Source: Cytospora piceicola (Eukaryota > Ascomycota > Sordariomycetes > Diaporthales > Cytosporaceae). Taken from it: a stretch of 64,000 nucleotides of DNA. How positions within the stretch are numbered: position 1 is the first letter of the stretch; every line of letters starts with the position of its first letter. Below are positions 50,567 to 62,356 of this stretch, in pieces. The notes below the pieces were generated by a model that saw nothing but the letters and a program-made list of their open reading frames with translations, was not told the origin of the DNA and made no database searches. The stretch covers positions 248,001 through 312,000 of the forward strand of contig JALQBC010000010.1 of the NCBI GenBank assembly GCA_023375675.1, read 5' to 3'. A program made the translations under genes and the position numbers.

Positions 50567-52289
50567 TGACAGGGTATGATGGGAGTGGATGGAGAGAAAG
50601 ACCCGGTTTGGCTGAACAGCATGGAGCTCGTATATGCCACTCTACCTAAAAGTACATAGGCGAGGGAGGCAGACATCGCGGCTGCCCTCAACACAAATGC
50701 TCCCCCCCTTCCAGGTCACCATTCACATGCAGGCCTGAGATGGAGGCTGCATTTCCGTTACGGCAGACGCAGCCAGTCATGGAAGAGCGATAGCCATCGT
50801 GCAGTCGGTGAGACATGATTGACTTGGAGGGCCCAGTCCTTCAGGATGGTGGTCCACAGTACATTTCCAACGATTGGAGTAGACGAGACGCAAGCTTATC
50901 AAGAACGGTCGAAATTGACGCGGTCGACAGCCTTTTCCATGTGCCCCGAGCGCGTCTTATCGTGCGCCATGGTGATTCCCCTGGCATGAACATCCCGATG
51001 CGTCTCGGACAGCGGCAGACACACAACGTAGGATGTGCAACGAACCGCCTCGATAGTTGCAGAGGATTCCCGCAGAAGGGCCGCATAACGGCAGCCGGGC
51101 GCGGAACGCCCAATCTCAGTGCCGGCCCATTATCGAGCAGATAGATACCAGAGCTGCATTGCTACGTCTCGCCCCAGGCCTTTTCCTTTCAGGCGCATCC
51201 GGGGGAATGACTCGGTTCGTGGAAAACTGAAATTCCTATTTCCGCGCCTTGTTGGGCTGTTTTTCCTAGCCCTGCCGTGCTCGGGAGCGGTGAGATGTCC
51301 GAAGAAACAAGGACCATTCTTACAACTAACTGTACAGTAGAGTTTAGTCCACAGTAAGGGTTTTTTGTCCTTTGGTCTTGGTCATGTCAAGCTCCAAAAG
51401 GAAGATGACGCTTCCCCAAAGTAACATCAGCCTTGGAGGCGATGGCGCGATCCCGCCGGCGAAGGCGAAGCCAAACCACAACAAAAAGAAAATGAAAAGA
51501 AAAATCACACAAGCGCCCGGGCACTCGCACAGACTGGACTGGACTGGTACCTTTGAAAGAGATTTTACCCAGAGCCTCGGCAAAGGAGGAATAGGAACTG
51601 CGCCGGCCTAACGTTGGGAACATATATGTATAGTAGCTGAGCTGCAATGCTGCAATGCTGCAATGCAGGAGTACCTAAGTAGTTATCAAAGAGGAGCGAG
51701 GTGACAACCAGTGAGCGAACAGACTTACCGATATCAGATACATCCTGAGCGTCAACAGAATCTGATAGGCACTGCGATCAGAACCTGGCCACCGTGTATA
51801 TACACATATATTTACCCTTCGCGGCTTCCCGGTCTAAATTTTCTTCTGGTTCCTTCTGGTACCTGGATGGTCTTAGAACCGTCGCTCGCCATTCTTGCGA
51901 CAGCTTTCACAAGAGCTTGTGCTGACACCAGAACGTCACCTTTCGGAGGTTCCGCCTCACCGCTGCTGGGAACGCTGGGCTTCCTTGCAGCTCGTCTTGG
52001 GTTCTTCTGTAAATAGACAACATTCCCTTGCCTTTCGAGACGTTGCATGGTCATCCGGAGGGCCATTTCCCAGACCAAAGAGCACTACCACGGATTTCTT
52101 GCGGAAGCGATTCGACACAAATAGCATCTCATCTCATCTCATCTTCCACATCCATTGATAGCACACTACACTCTCTCGACCACACAGCGCCGAACCAAAC
52201 TGCAAGACAGGTCCATCTTCCGCTGTTAAAAGCAAAGCAGAAACCACCCCCCCCCCCCCCGGGACTGGACAAACGCGTGTTGAGCAATC
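50567..52289. other. Intergenic
   Basis: 1.7 kb. A 14-base C run lies at 52247-52260 in the leader of the UPF0643 gene and CTGCAATG repeats at about 51640-51666. A minus-strand frame at 51812-52066 (ATG) was considered and rejected for lack of family features. Confidence 0.5.
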
Positions 52290-53009
52290 ATGACGATCAA
52301 CGACGTGCCGGTTGGCAACACCAGCTTTGCTGAAGGACCGATCCTGCACCAAAAGACTGCCGACGATGTTGCGTATGAGCCACCCCGACACATTGTTATG
52401 TCTCCGTACGTTGAGCAGGAGCATCTGCTGGACCTGGAGAAATTGGACGTTGAGAACCAGATCCTGGCAGAGGCATTGGCTGAGATGAACTGCCTCCGAG
52501 AGGATTATGCCACGGCGCCATACCTGGAGACATTCAACTGGGTCGAGGTTATGGACCGAGTAAAAGAGTTGACGACTGCGCGGAAGCACGACTGGAGAGG
52601 AACGACGTTCTACATTGTGGCGTTCCGTTCCCGATACGTGCCTGGGATCGACTATAGTCACCTGGGCGATCTCGACAAGGCTGCACATGCCGAGGCCACA
52701 GCTAGTGGTGGTTTCCTCAAGTAAGTCTGCTCCATGAAGATGAGCCTCGCGATGAGGAGACGTGGACGTTTTTGTCTGACCAAGCGACGTGATAGATATT
52801 GGTTCGGGACGCCGAACAAAGATCTTCGTAACCTGGCGACATGCATCTGGAGGTCCCGAGAAGATGCTAAGAAAGGAGGAGTCGGACCTGCTCACAAGGA
52901 GGCCGTCAAGGCGGTGCGGACAATGTATGCGGAGTGGAGGATCGACCAGCACCAACTTGTAATCCGGGACGGTGCGTCGAGTTGGGAGATCACCGACTGG
53001 ACGGCCTAG
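52290..53009 (+). CDS. UPF0643 family protein
   Basis: Model: exons 52290-52720 and 52796-53009; 214 residues. The 75-bp intron (GTAAGT...GATAG) joins GGFLK to YWFGTPNKDLRNLATCIW. The segment NKDLRNLATCIWRSREDAKKGG and the end RTMYAEWRIDQHQLVIRDGASSWEI match the fungal UPF0643 family as I remember it, whose function is not known. The central TFYIVAFRSRYVPGIDYSHLGDLDKAAHAEA fits an Ado-/acyl-transferase-like alpha/beta fold, but that is a guess. The ATG at 52290 follows a 14-base C run and a pyrimidine-rich leader. Confidence 0.78.
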
Positions 53010-54019
53010 ACCAAAAAAAAGAAAAAGGGGAGAAAAAGAGGGGGAGGTTTTGTTTCCTTGATTGCTTCTCCTTGATTATTTTGTTCTTGGAGGGAAAAGG
53101 GAGAAAATGTGTGTATGATTTCTGTTTTGCCCACACAAAGGAGTATCGGCAAGGCGCAAAAGGAGGCCAATGTTCTCATTATTACTTACGACGAGATGAC
53201 CACAAAAAGACTCATGGATTAGAGATATTTCATAGCGGAAATGTTTAGGACTGAGACCGTCGTGATATCCGTATTACGGTATGCCAACTTTGCTGATCCA
53301 TCGTGTCGTCCAAGTAGATTGACTGACTGGTATTGACATCGAGTAGTATTATGTAGTCTGTGGACGAGGTTCGGTGGAAGTTGAGGCTCTGCTCTCTCTC
53401 CACGGGGGGTCCGTCGTGTCATTTAAATGGCACGAACTGGCATGAAATGGCATGGTATGGCATCCAGTTGCACCATTGGCGTGGGGGGAAATTTCGTGGG
53501 ATGAGTGTGGGATGAAGGGTGAGATCTTGAATTGCATCAGTTCAATTGGTGACGATTTCTTCAAAACGACCTCGAACCTCTGGGCTGTTCCTGCTGCTCC
53601 AGGTAGGCTCCAGACAGGCTCCAGGCGAGCCTCAGGGGCTTTGATCGTCTGCAAGCCCTGGAATACTGGATTTACTGTGCAGATACGTACCTGGACGGGG
53701 CGTGGGGTAAGCGTGACGGCCCCTGTCGACCGCTAATCCCTTCCAGGCCAAGGCTGGGCTGGCGGGGTTATTGTCAGCGTGGCCAATCACTGGTCTCCAT
53801 CTTTGTTCCACCCACCGCTTTTCACTTTCCGGCGCGCTGCCCACGAAAACTGTGCCAACAGAGAGCCACTCCAAAATATCTTCAACTCGACATCAACAGT
53901 GCCGCCTTCCTCAATACGGACAGATTCTCGGCGACAAGCCAACTGTCAAAACGCAAATTTCCGAGATCAAGAAGGATACACGGCAGAGTACCAAATAAGT
54001 ACTCGAAAAGACCGCGAAT
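53010..54019. other. Intergenic
   Basis: About 1 kb. A TGGCATG-type short repeat lies at 53427-53464. No gene. Confidence 0.5.
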
Positions 54020-55448
54020 ATGGCGGACGTAAAGAAGGACGATGCCGTCAAGTCGGTGCAGGTTGAGGCGCTGGTAAGTCCTTTTGAGTTATTTCAATAT
54101 CCCGGTTCAATCACAGTCGAGAGACGAGGCTGCGAGAGAGAGAGACAGAGAGAGAGACACACATACACATACACAAGACTGCCCCACCTAGTCGACCTAC
54201 CTACCTACCTACCTTGACTACCTATGTGCCATCATCTTCATCATGTAACATGTATCGATCGATCGATGGGTTATGAGCTCGTCCACGGCGGCATGTGATG
54301 TGATGGTGGGCGTGATGGTAGACCACATAGCTGACCGTCCGTTCTTCCTTCGACTATAGGTTGTCATGAAGATCACCAAGCACTGCTCCTCCAGCTTCCC
54401 CACGACCGCGACCGGCTCCCTTGTTGGTATGGACAACAACGGCACCCTCGAGGTCACCAACACCTTCCCCTTCCCTACCGCCGATGCTGCCAGCACCGAT
54501 TCCCACCAGAACGATGCCTCCAGCCTGGCCGCCGCCGCCCCCCGCGCAAAGGCCAACGTCAGCTACCAGAACGAGATGATAAGGCACCTGAAGGAGGTCA
54601 ACGTCGATGCCAACAACGTTGGTTGGTACACCAGTGCCACCATGGGCAACTTCGTCAACCTCGGCTTCGTCGAGAACATGTACCACTACCAGCGCGACAA
54701 CAACAGCGTCGTCGCCCTGGTCCACGACGTCAGCCGGAGCTCCCAGGGCTCGCTGAACCTGCGCGCCTTCAAGCTGACCAGCACCTTCATGGCCGCCTAC
54801 AAGGAGAACAAGTTCACCACCGAGAAGTACGTCTCCGACGCCTCCGTTCCGTACACAGCCGTGTCTTGCTAACAACCATGCTGCAGCCTCCAAAAGTCAA
54901 AACTGACCTACAAGGATATCCTCCTCGAGCTCCCCGTCAACATCCACAACTCTCACCTCCTCACTTCCTACATGCACCAGCTCCCCATGCCCCCCACGAA
55001 CCCCGATGTCGAGCTGCCGCAATCTCTGTCCGACATCGAGCGGGCCAACGTCCAGGTGCCACACTACCCCTCTATTGACACCCTCGACCTGGCCATCGAC
55101 CCGTTCCTGGAGAAGACGTGTGACCTGCTTCTGGACAGCGTCGAGGCTCACTACACCGACCTCAACAACCACCAGTACTACCAGAGGCAACTTGCCCGCG
55201 AGCAGGTCAAGATCACGGCATGGCAGACCAAGCGCAAGGCGGAGAATGCGTCTCGCGCGGCGGCCAAGCAGCCGGTCCTGCCCGAAGACGAGTGGCAGAA
55301 GCTCTTCAAGCTGCCCCCAGAGCCTAGCCGCCTGGAGGGCATGCTGAACGCCAAGCAGGTGGAGCAGTACAGCAGGCAGGTGGATGGGTTCACGTCGAAT
55401 ATCACTGCTAAGATGTTCGCCGTGAGAGGAAACATGGTCCCGGAGTAG
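54020..55448 (+). CDS. eIF3h: Translation initiation factor eIF3 subunit h
   Basis: Model: exons 54020-54073, 54360-54826, 54887-55448; 360 residues (human eIF3h 352). The first exon gives [18 protein letters not shown]; exon 2 starts [25 protein letters not shown], the MPN domain entry, and continues [30 protein letters not shown] and NMYHYQRD. The MPN domain lacks the JAMM zinc residues, as in all eIF3h, so it is a structural, non-protease module. The C-terminal half has [31 protein letters not shown] and AYYTDLNNH-like and [17 protein letters not shown] helices. Intron 1 (286 bp) is unusually long and full of GAGA, CACATA, CTAC and GATC simple repeats. S. cerevisiae lacks this subunit; filamentous fungi keep it. 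Confidence 0.93.
54074..54359. repeat. Simple-repeat-filled intron 1 of eIF3h
   Basis: GAGAGAGA at about 54134-54157, ACACATACAC at about 54158-54175, four CTAC units at 54197-54212 and GATCGATCGATC at about 54255-54268, all within one intron. Confidence 0.9.
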
Positions 55449-57198
55449 ATTCTGTTTGGGTAAAAAAGAGAAGGGGGGAGGGGAGGAAAGGGTTGTTTAC
55501 GAGTGGTGATGGCCCGAAATGGTTGATGGAGGGGAGGGTCAAACTATGGGCTGCATAGGTCTGGCGTTCAGGATGGTATAATGATGGGCTCTTCCTCTTT
55601 ATGACGAGACAGAGAGAGACCAGAGGAAATAAAACCGAGTGGCGGTGGATTGGTGGATGTTGGTTCCGTTTAAGGGACTGACCGGACTGTACCTGGGCAG
55701 TATTGCATCTGACAGTCAGCCAGTCAGTCAGTCAGGCAGCCAACCAGTCGATACAGCAGTGAGAGCTTCGGAAATTGAAAAAAAGAGCCGTAAAATTTTA
55801 CACCGGCTATTTTGATCATGCTGGGAGAAGTTGAATGCAGTTTTTTGTCCCAGATATTGGTGTCCAGAGTGTCTACGATAGGGAGAGTGCCTGAGATATG
55901 GAGAGGGGGGCAAGGGAGTGGTTTCCTTGCTGCCATTCGCATATACCCACCTACTTACTTAAGTAAGTACCTATGGGTAGGTATTCAGTTTATGCAGTAG
56001 ATGCCGTGTGTATACAGTCTGTGAGGTGTGCTATACCTGGGCAAGTATCTACTTGGCTACTTAAGTACCTAGGTAGGTAATAACTTGAGACTTGAGTAAG
56101 TATGTAAGGTGTAATGTAAGTATGTCCGGGCCTCCAGAAGCAGCAAGACGTGCATTCATCACCTCAGCCTGTCTGACCCTGTCAGACATATGTGGGGAGT
56201 AATGGCGTCTGACAAGATCAGAAGAGGGGAAAGTATCGGTGTTCGAGCGGTCAGCTTCAGCTTCAGCTTTAGCTTTAGCTTTCAAGGTTCGGTTAGTCTG
56301 GCTGGCAGTTCTCATCCTCCCAAGACTGTTTAACTAGTCTCGCTGACCGAGTCGGGGGATAATCGAATGCAGTAAGTTGAGCGAGTGGAAGAACTTGAAC
56401 CCATTTCGGCGGGGCTCTTTTTTGTGGTGGTTTTTTTTTTTCTTCCCCTTCCTTGGTTGGCCTGCTACGTGCTAAAGCCTGGAGGATTCTGCTACTCTGC
56501 TACTATGTACCTAGGTAGACTGGATGGGAGAAAATCAAGGGTCCTGGGCCACTTATTTACCTAGGGTACTTGCAGACGGAGTATCTACGGGAGTACCTAG
56601 GCTACAACTGCTAGTTTCCAGTGGTTCCCAGTGGCTCTCCTCCCCTCCCAGTGGTTCCCCTCCCAGGTGCTCCCCCCCCTCCCCCCGCCCAAAAAACCCC
56701 CTCACCAGTTCACAATCGCCCCGCCGAAACTTTTCCCTTTCCCCATTATCACCAAACTTCCATCTCTCTCTCTTCCTCTTCCTCTTTCCTCCCCCTCTCT
56801 TCTCTCTCTCTCTCTCTTCTCATCCCACCACAATTGAAGTCTTATCCCTTCAATTGCCCAAGTCATCTCCTCTGCAGCATATTGTTGTTAATTTGTAAGT
56901 TCATGTTTGCTTTCCCCATGTGCTTTCCCTTCCTCCCAAGGCTGTCTCCTCGAACTCAATTTTCTCCATATCCCATCTCACATCTCCCGGGCACTCTCGG
57001 GTTTGACGGAGATGGAGAGTTCATTCAGCCTTGGGGCCGCCGAGGAGAACTGTTGCTCTTCGATATCTAGAAGAAAAGAACCCCAGAACAGACAGAACAG
57101 GCTTGTTCCGTTCTATCGTCTTGACGCAAATCAGCTAACTCTGATATCTCCCCCAGATCCTCTTTAATCCCACCCTTACCACAACAACAACCTTCATA
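55449..57198. promoter_or_regulatory. Promoter and leader region of AHCY gene
   Basis: 1.75 kb without a gene. CCTAGG-type motifs at 56065-56080, 56507-56518, about 56559-56571 and 56596-56607. Long CT tracts at about 56760-56830 precede a leader intron (56895-57156). Confidence 0.65.
56895..57156 (+). other. Probable 5'-leader intron of AHCY gene
   Basis: Donor GTAAGT at 56895, CAGCTAACTC branch region at about 57132-57141 and acceptor CTCCCCCAG ending at 57156, 42 bases before the ATG. Strong consensus at both ends and a typical position for highly expressed fungal genes. Confidence 0.6.
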
Positions 57199-58604
57199 AT
57201 GTCTGCCCCCGCTCAGAAGTTCAAGGTCGCCGACATCTCCCTGGCCGCCTTCGGTCGCCGGGAGATCGAGCTGGCTGAGAATGAGATGCCTGGTCTGATG
57301 GCCACCCGCCAGAAGTACGCTGCTGACCAGCCTCTTGCTGGTGCCCGCATTGCTGGCTGTCTCCACATGACCATCCAGACTGCCGTCCTCATCGAGACCC
57401 TCACTGCTCTCGGTGCCGAGGTCACCTGGTCTTCCTGCAACATCTTCTCCACCCAGGACCACGCCGCCGCTGCCATTGCCGCTGCCGGTGTCCCCGTCTT
57501 CGCCTGGAAGGGTGAGACCGAGGAGGAGTACAACTGGTGCCTCGAGCAGCAGCTCAGTGCCTTCAAGGATGGCAAGAAGCTCAACCTCATCCTCGACGAC
57601 GGTGGTGACCTGACCCACCTCGTCCACGACAACTACCCCGAGCAGCTCAAGGACTGCTTCGGTGTTACCGAGGAGACCACCACCGGTGTCCACCACCTGT
57701 ACAAGATGCTGAAGAACGGCGAGCTGCTCGTCCCCGCCATCAACGTCAACGACTCCGTCACCAAGTCCAAGTTCGACAACCTCTACGGATGCCGTGAGTC
57801 CCTCATTGACGGAATCAAGCGTGCCACCGATGTCATGATTGCTGGCAAGATTGCCGTCGTTGCTGGTTTCGGTGATGTCGGCAAGGGCTGCGCCCAGGCC
57901 CTGCACGGCATGGGTGCCCGTGTCCTCGTCACTGAGATCGACCCCATCAACGCCCTCCAGGCCGCCATGGCCGGCTACCAGGTCATCTCCATGGACAAGG
58001 CTGCCAGCCTTGGTCAGATCTTTGTCACCACCACTGGCTGCCGTGACATCCTCGTTGGCAAGCACTTCGAGCAGATGCCCAACGATGCCATCGTCTGCAA
58101 CATTGGCCACTTCGACATTGAGATCGACGTTGCCTGGCTCAAGGCCAACGCCAAGAGCGTCCAGAACATCAAGCCCCAGGTCGACCGCTTCCTCATGAAC
58201 AGCGGACGCCACATCATCCTCCTTGCTGAGGGTCGTCTCGTCAACCTGGGCTGTGCCACCGGCCACTCCTCCTTCGTCATGTCCTGCTCCTTCACCAACC
58301 AGGTCCTGGGCCAGATCATGCTCTTCAAGAACGAGAACAAGGAGTTCACCGAGAAGTACATCGAGTTCAAGGCTCCCAAGCTCGAGAAGAAGGTCTACGT
58401 CCTGCCCAAGGTCCTCGACGAGGAGGTCGCCCGTCTCCACCTTGCCCACTGCAACGTCGAGCTCACCGAGCTCACCCCCGTCCAGGCCGAGTACCTCAGC
58501 CTGCCCACCGAGGGTCCCTTCAAGAGCGACCAGTATGTCTTTCCCCCTTCCCCGTCCACCTTTGCAGCAGCGTCAACTAACACCTTCACAGCTACCGCTA
58601 CTAA
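57199..58604 (+). CDS. SAH1: S-adenosylhomocysteine hydrolase
   Basis: Model: exons 57199-58532 and 58592-58604; 448 residues. The 59-bp intron (GTATGT...CAACTAACACCTTCACAG) leaves a final exon of 13 bases coding YRY and the stop, so the protein ends KSDHYRY as in SAHH from all kingdoms. Reading on unspliced gives a false 514-residue product. Features: [58 protein letters not shown] loop [36 protein letters not shown] and [16 protein letters not shown], all catalytic regions intact. It hydrolyses S-adenosylhomocysteine, product of every SAM methyltransferase, to adenosine and homocysteine. Strong codon bias to C-ending codons implies high expression, and produces long antisense shadow frames. 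Confidence 0.98.
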
Positions 58605-59202
58605 GTTATTACCCTTGTACATACGCGCAATCTCCCGGATATTTCAACACCGCGGATCTTGCCTTAATACCATGACACTCAACTCCTCCGAGTGCCATTT
58701 TGCGCTAGAAGGCATACCAAAAGCAATGTTTTCAACAGCATGACGATCATGGATGATCTTTTCTGGATTGGATGGCATCCTTTTTATTGTTTTTCCCTTT
58801 TTGTCTTTTGCTCATTTTCAGAGAGCACGGTCGGTCAGGTGCACAAAAAAATCGGACGCCAGGTTGGGCGGGCAACAGCTTGCTTTTTTTCAACAAAAAC
58901 GGCGTTTGGTTACATATACCACTTGTGTTGCATTGATATTCCCCGACCGGAAGGGCTTATTTAGCAATGTGGAAGCGGATCGTCGACAGTAGACGCCGCG
59001 GGTGATGGATGGTTACTGGTGGCTAGAGGTTGAACCAATGGCTGGGCTCTTCAACGTAGCCTGATAAAGTAGACGCGACATGAATGAACACAGCGTGCGC
59101 TCCGGCGCAGATATTACAAGACCACTCTATTCTCCCCTCATGCACACGTTTGTTTATGCCTAGGCACCTCGAGTGGTTTGCTCTACGTTTACACAAGCTG
59201 AA
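58605..59202. other. Convergent 3' region AHCY / 2-hydroxyacid dehydrogenase
   Basis: About 600 bp holding both 3' ends; nothing else recognised. Confidence 0.55.
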
Positions 59203-60312
59203 TCATTCCAGACCTTTCTGCTCGGGGACAGGGCTCAACAGCCGACCCTCCTCGAGGGCCTTCCGCACGTTCGCCATCGTCCACTCCTCCATCTTGGCCT
59301 CGGTCTCGACCGTCCAGGTCCCCATGTGAGGCACCAGCAGCACGCTGCTGTTGGCCAGCAGGCCCTGGTGTATCTCGGGCTCATTCTCATACACATCCAG
59401 CCCGACACTGGCGACCTTGCCAGAATCAAGGGCTGCCACCAAGGCGTCCTCATCCATGACTGCGCCGCGGGCCGTGTTGACGATGACAACGCCAGGTTTC
59501 ATGAGGTCAAACTGTGGGGTGGAGATTATATGGCGGGTTTCAGGCTGTTGCGTTTCATTGAGTCTTCTCATTAGCCACACACACACACACACACACACAA
59601 ACTCTGTCGTGTTTCTGAGGAGGTGACTGACCTTCAAAGGCAAGTTCAGACTCAACACATCACTCTCCCTCAAGAGGCTCTCGAAGTCCCGATACTCAGC
59701 ACCGCCGCACTCCGCCTCCACCTCGGGGCTCAGCCGGGTCCTGTTGTGGTACCGGACCGTCATCCCAAAGGCCAGCGCCTTCTTGGCCAGGTTCCGGCCT
59801 ATGCCGCCCATGCCGAGGATGCCCAGGACCTTGCCCTGGGGGTCGTGCCCGAGCGGGGGCAGGGACCCGTCGGCGGGGGACCCGCGCCAGGCGCCGCGGC
59901 GGAGGTTGCGCATGGCGAGGGCGAAGTTGCGCAGGGCGCCCAGGATGAGGAAGACGGCGGCGTCGGCCGTGGCGTCGTCCACGGCCGTGGGCACGTTGCT
60001 GACGCGGATGCCGCGCGCCGCGCAGGCCGGCACGTCCACCTGGTCGTAGCCCGCGCCGTTGTGGCAGACGAAGCGCAGCGACGCCGGCAGCGAGGCGACG
60101 AGCTCGGCGTCGACGCGCCCCGTGGCCGAGACGGACCCGAAGGTCCGGTAGGCCACCAGGCAGCCGTCGAAGGCCCCCGAGGCCGCCTCGGCCAGGAACG
60201 AGGCCCGGTCCGCCGACGCGGGCGTCACGATGTCGGCCGCGGCCCCGATGTCGGCCCACGTGGCGTGGGCGTGCTCGACGCTGCCGAGCTGGAGCACCTT
60301 GGGGCGTGGCAT
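59203..60312 (-). CDS. D-isomer-specific 2-hydroxyacid dehydrogenase
   Basis: Model: complement of exons 59632-60312 and 59203-59544; 340 residues. The 87-bp intron (GTCAGT...CAACAG) contains a CA/TG run and is open in frame, so the unspliced 369-residue reading carries a spurious VCVCVCVW insert. Domains: N-terminal substrate half, CHNGAGYDQVDV at about 83-94, then NAD(P) loop GILGMGGIGRNLA at about 163-175, YHNR after the second strand (Arg there often means NADP preference), NTARGAVMDE with catalytic Arg, DVYENEPE with Glu and VPHMGTWT with the catalytic His. This is the GRHPR/hydroxyisocaproate-type family: reduction of glyoxylate, hydroxypyruvate or a 2-keto acid. No neighbour points to a pathway. 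Confidence 0.92.
   Translation of the reverse strand: MPRPKVLQLGSVEHAHATWADIGAAADIVTPASADRASFLAEAASGAFDGCLVAYRTFGSVSATGRVDAELVASLPASLRFVCHNGAGYDQVDVPACAARGIRVSNVPTAVDDATADAAVFLILGALRNFALAMRNLRRGAWRGSPADGSLPPLGHDPQGKVLGILGMGGIGRNLAKKALAFGMTVRYHNRTRLSPEVEAECGGAEYRDFESLLRESDVLSLNLPLKVSHLLRNTTEFVCVCVCVWLMRRLNETQQPETRHIISTPQFDLMKPGVVIVNTARGAVMDEDALVAALDSGKVASVGLDVYENEPEIHQGLLANSSVLLVPHMGTWTVETEAKMEEWTMANVRKALEEGRLLSPVPEQKGLE
59576..59599. repeat. (CA)12 microsatellite in dehydrogenase intron
   Basis: CA run on the plus strand (GT on the coding strand) inside intron 59545-59631. It keeps the frame open, creating a false in-frame insertion if unspliced. Confidence 0.95.
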
Positions 60313-62356
60313 GGTGTTTTGTTTTTGTGTTTTTTTTTTGTGTGCTGTCTGGGCTCTGCGGCCTCTGGATTTGGCTGTTGGGCCTGTCTCCGGGTTGGGG
60401 GGGGGGGGGGATGAGGCTCAAGGACGGGGGGAGACTCTCTTCCCGTCACGGCACGGAAGCTTGGAGGAGGAGGTCAGTTGCTGCTGCTCTGGTAGAGCCA
60501 GGCAGGGAGGTGTAGGGGATATAGTATGGTGTCTATCTCCTTGCAGCAACGAGTATCCCCTCTCATATGTATGTGTCTTCCAACGTTGTGTCATAAATCT
60601 ACCGACGGAACGAACAGAAACTAGAAACAGAGAGTTGTCAGCGATGTCCTGGGAAGACTGCGCTTCTGCTATCATTGAAGAGATGCAGCAAAGGTAACGA
60701 CGACACCAACAAAGGCGCATATTTATATACATAGGATATAACAAACACACTCGGGCAGACAGACAGCAGGCAACAGATAAACAGACAAACGGACAAACGA
60801 TAGCAGATGAGAGAGCGCTTGAGAGGCACGATCATATGCAGGAACGGCCCAGAGACCAAAACCACAGCGAAGGGCTTGGTTTCGGGAATCATGATGACCA
60901 GTCGCCGATGGTGTGAGCGAGTAGTTGCGTTGCACGGCATGATTGGGTAAATTCCCCCGTGATACTGGATACGTAGCATCTATGCAGAGAGATAGGGAGA
61001 AAGGCCGGGGAGATGACCTGTGACAGCAAATGAGGAGGAAGGATATGCGTCACTGCAGCTTCTGGTATCTATCTGGTGGAAGGGGAAGTGAAGGGGGAGG
61101 GCATTCGAGATCGAGGGCAGAGAGATATGCAGGATGACTGAATGGGCGGCCGAGATGTCGAGATCAAGATCTGGATAACGACACATTCATTGTCCCCGAT
61201 CATGGTGTGTGTGTGTGTGTGTGTATATGAACCGGAATATTATTACCATGACCCCGTCTCCGTCTTGGCCCACCGTGGGTCCTCTTTGCAAGAGCTAGCT
61301 GCACAGTAGAGCTGATATCTCGGGGACATAGGCGTAGAGAACCATCTTGACCATGACCGGGATGTTTGGAATGGGTATAGTCCAGACGAAACGGACGGTG
61401 GACAAGTGAAGTGGTCCGCGGGTGAACAAGATAAATGTGAAACAAGCAGATGAATAGGAGCGACGTTGAGAAACAAGAGCTTAACCTACTGTTCATGTCG
61501 AGTGTATCCAACGCACAAGAGTCCACCTCGACCACACAGCTTTCTTCTGGATGTTTCAGAGTCTCAATGTCAGCCGTGCGTGTGCGTGTGCGTGTGTGTG
61601 AGTGTGAGCCTGTGTGTGGTGGTGGTGGAGTTCGGCCGAGATCGCACTGATCGTCCGATCAACGCCGGACCGGCTCGCCGGCTACGAAACGAACGACTAT
61701 CAACCATCTTGTCGGATCAAAATAGGAAGCCCATACTATAGTATACACACGCGCACATACACAGCCGGTTATTTCTTGATTCTCCGAGGTCAAGGCAGGC
61801 GCGCCATATGGCAAGCAGTCCTCCCACATCAACCAGTCTCTTAACAAGGTGAAAGTGCTGGTTATTTGCTCCTGTAGACCACGCCCCTGACGACGGCCCT
61901 ATCCAGTAGTTGTTGATTAGAAACTAGCAATGCAAATGTAATGCAATGCCTGAAGCCGACCCATGACCATAAGACCGGGTCAAGCCCCATCCATGTATCA
62001 CCAACCCAACCTCCCTTCCCTTCACCCCTCCCCCCTCCCATCCGGGGCCTTTTTTGGTTGCTCCGTGAATAGACACACTTCCGTTGATCAATGCTATAGT
62101 ACAGTTGTTCCGAGTGCCTGTTCCTGATATAAATCCCACCCATTCCTCCTCGCGAGTCCAAGAACGCCCAAATATCAAAAGTTCGCCTTCCCCCTTCCTT
62201 AGACGCCGTAACTGCAGCATTTCCATGACAGATGCCAGGACGCCGATTATAGTTCTCCCTTAATGAGCAGGTTGGCAATAGTCGTGCAGATCAGGGTCCT
62301 CCACCCTTGACTCCTTGAGCTTGTCTTCTCCAGGCCGGGACCGGTGGCAAGAAATT
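60313..62356. other. Intergenic
   Basis: Two kb without a supported gene. A run of 14 G lies at 60397-60410 just upstream of the dehydrogenase, and TG runs at 61205-61224 and about 61577-61600. Minus-strand frames at 61862-62278 look like the 3' region of the next gene, not protein. Confidence 0.5.

Noticed and set aside
51812..52066. 84-codon minus-strand frame (MALRMTMQRLERQ...)
   Set aside because: Briefly looked like an SRP14-type protein because of GNVVYLQK, but the rest does not align; probably chance.
57067..58449. 460-codon minus-strand frame opposite SAHH
   Set aside because: Shadow caused by strong codon bias; composition is Leu/Val/Gly/Asp-rich and no domain is seen.
59623..60414. 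263-codon plus-strand frame opposite the 2-hydroxyacid dehydrogenase
   Set aside because: Antisense shadow; Gly/Arg/Ala-rich, no motif.
61862..62278. 138-codon minus-strand frame behind the last Zn2Cys6 gene
   Set aside because: Lies downstream of that gene's stop; looks like 3' untranslated sequence.
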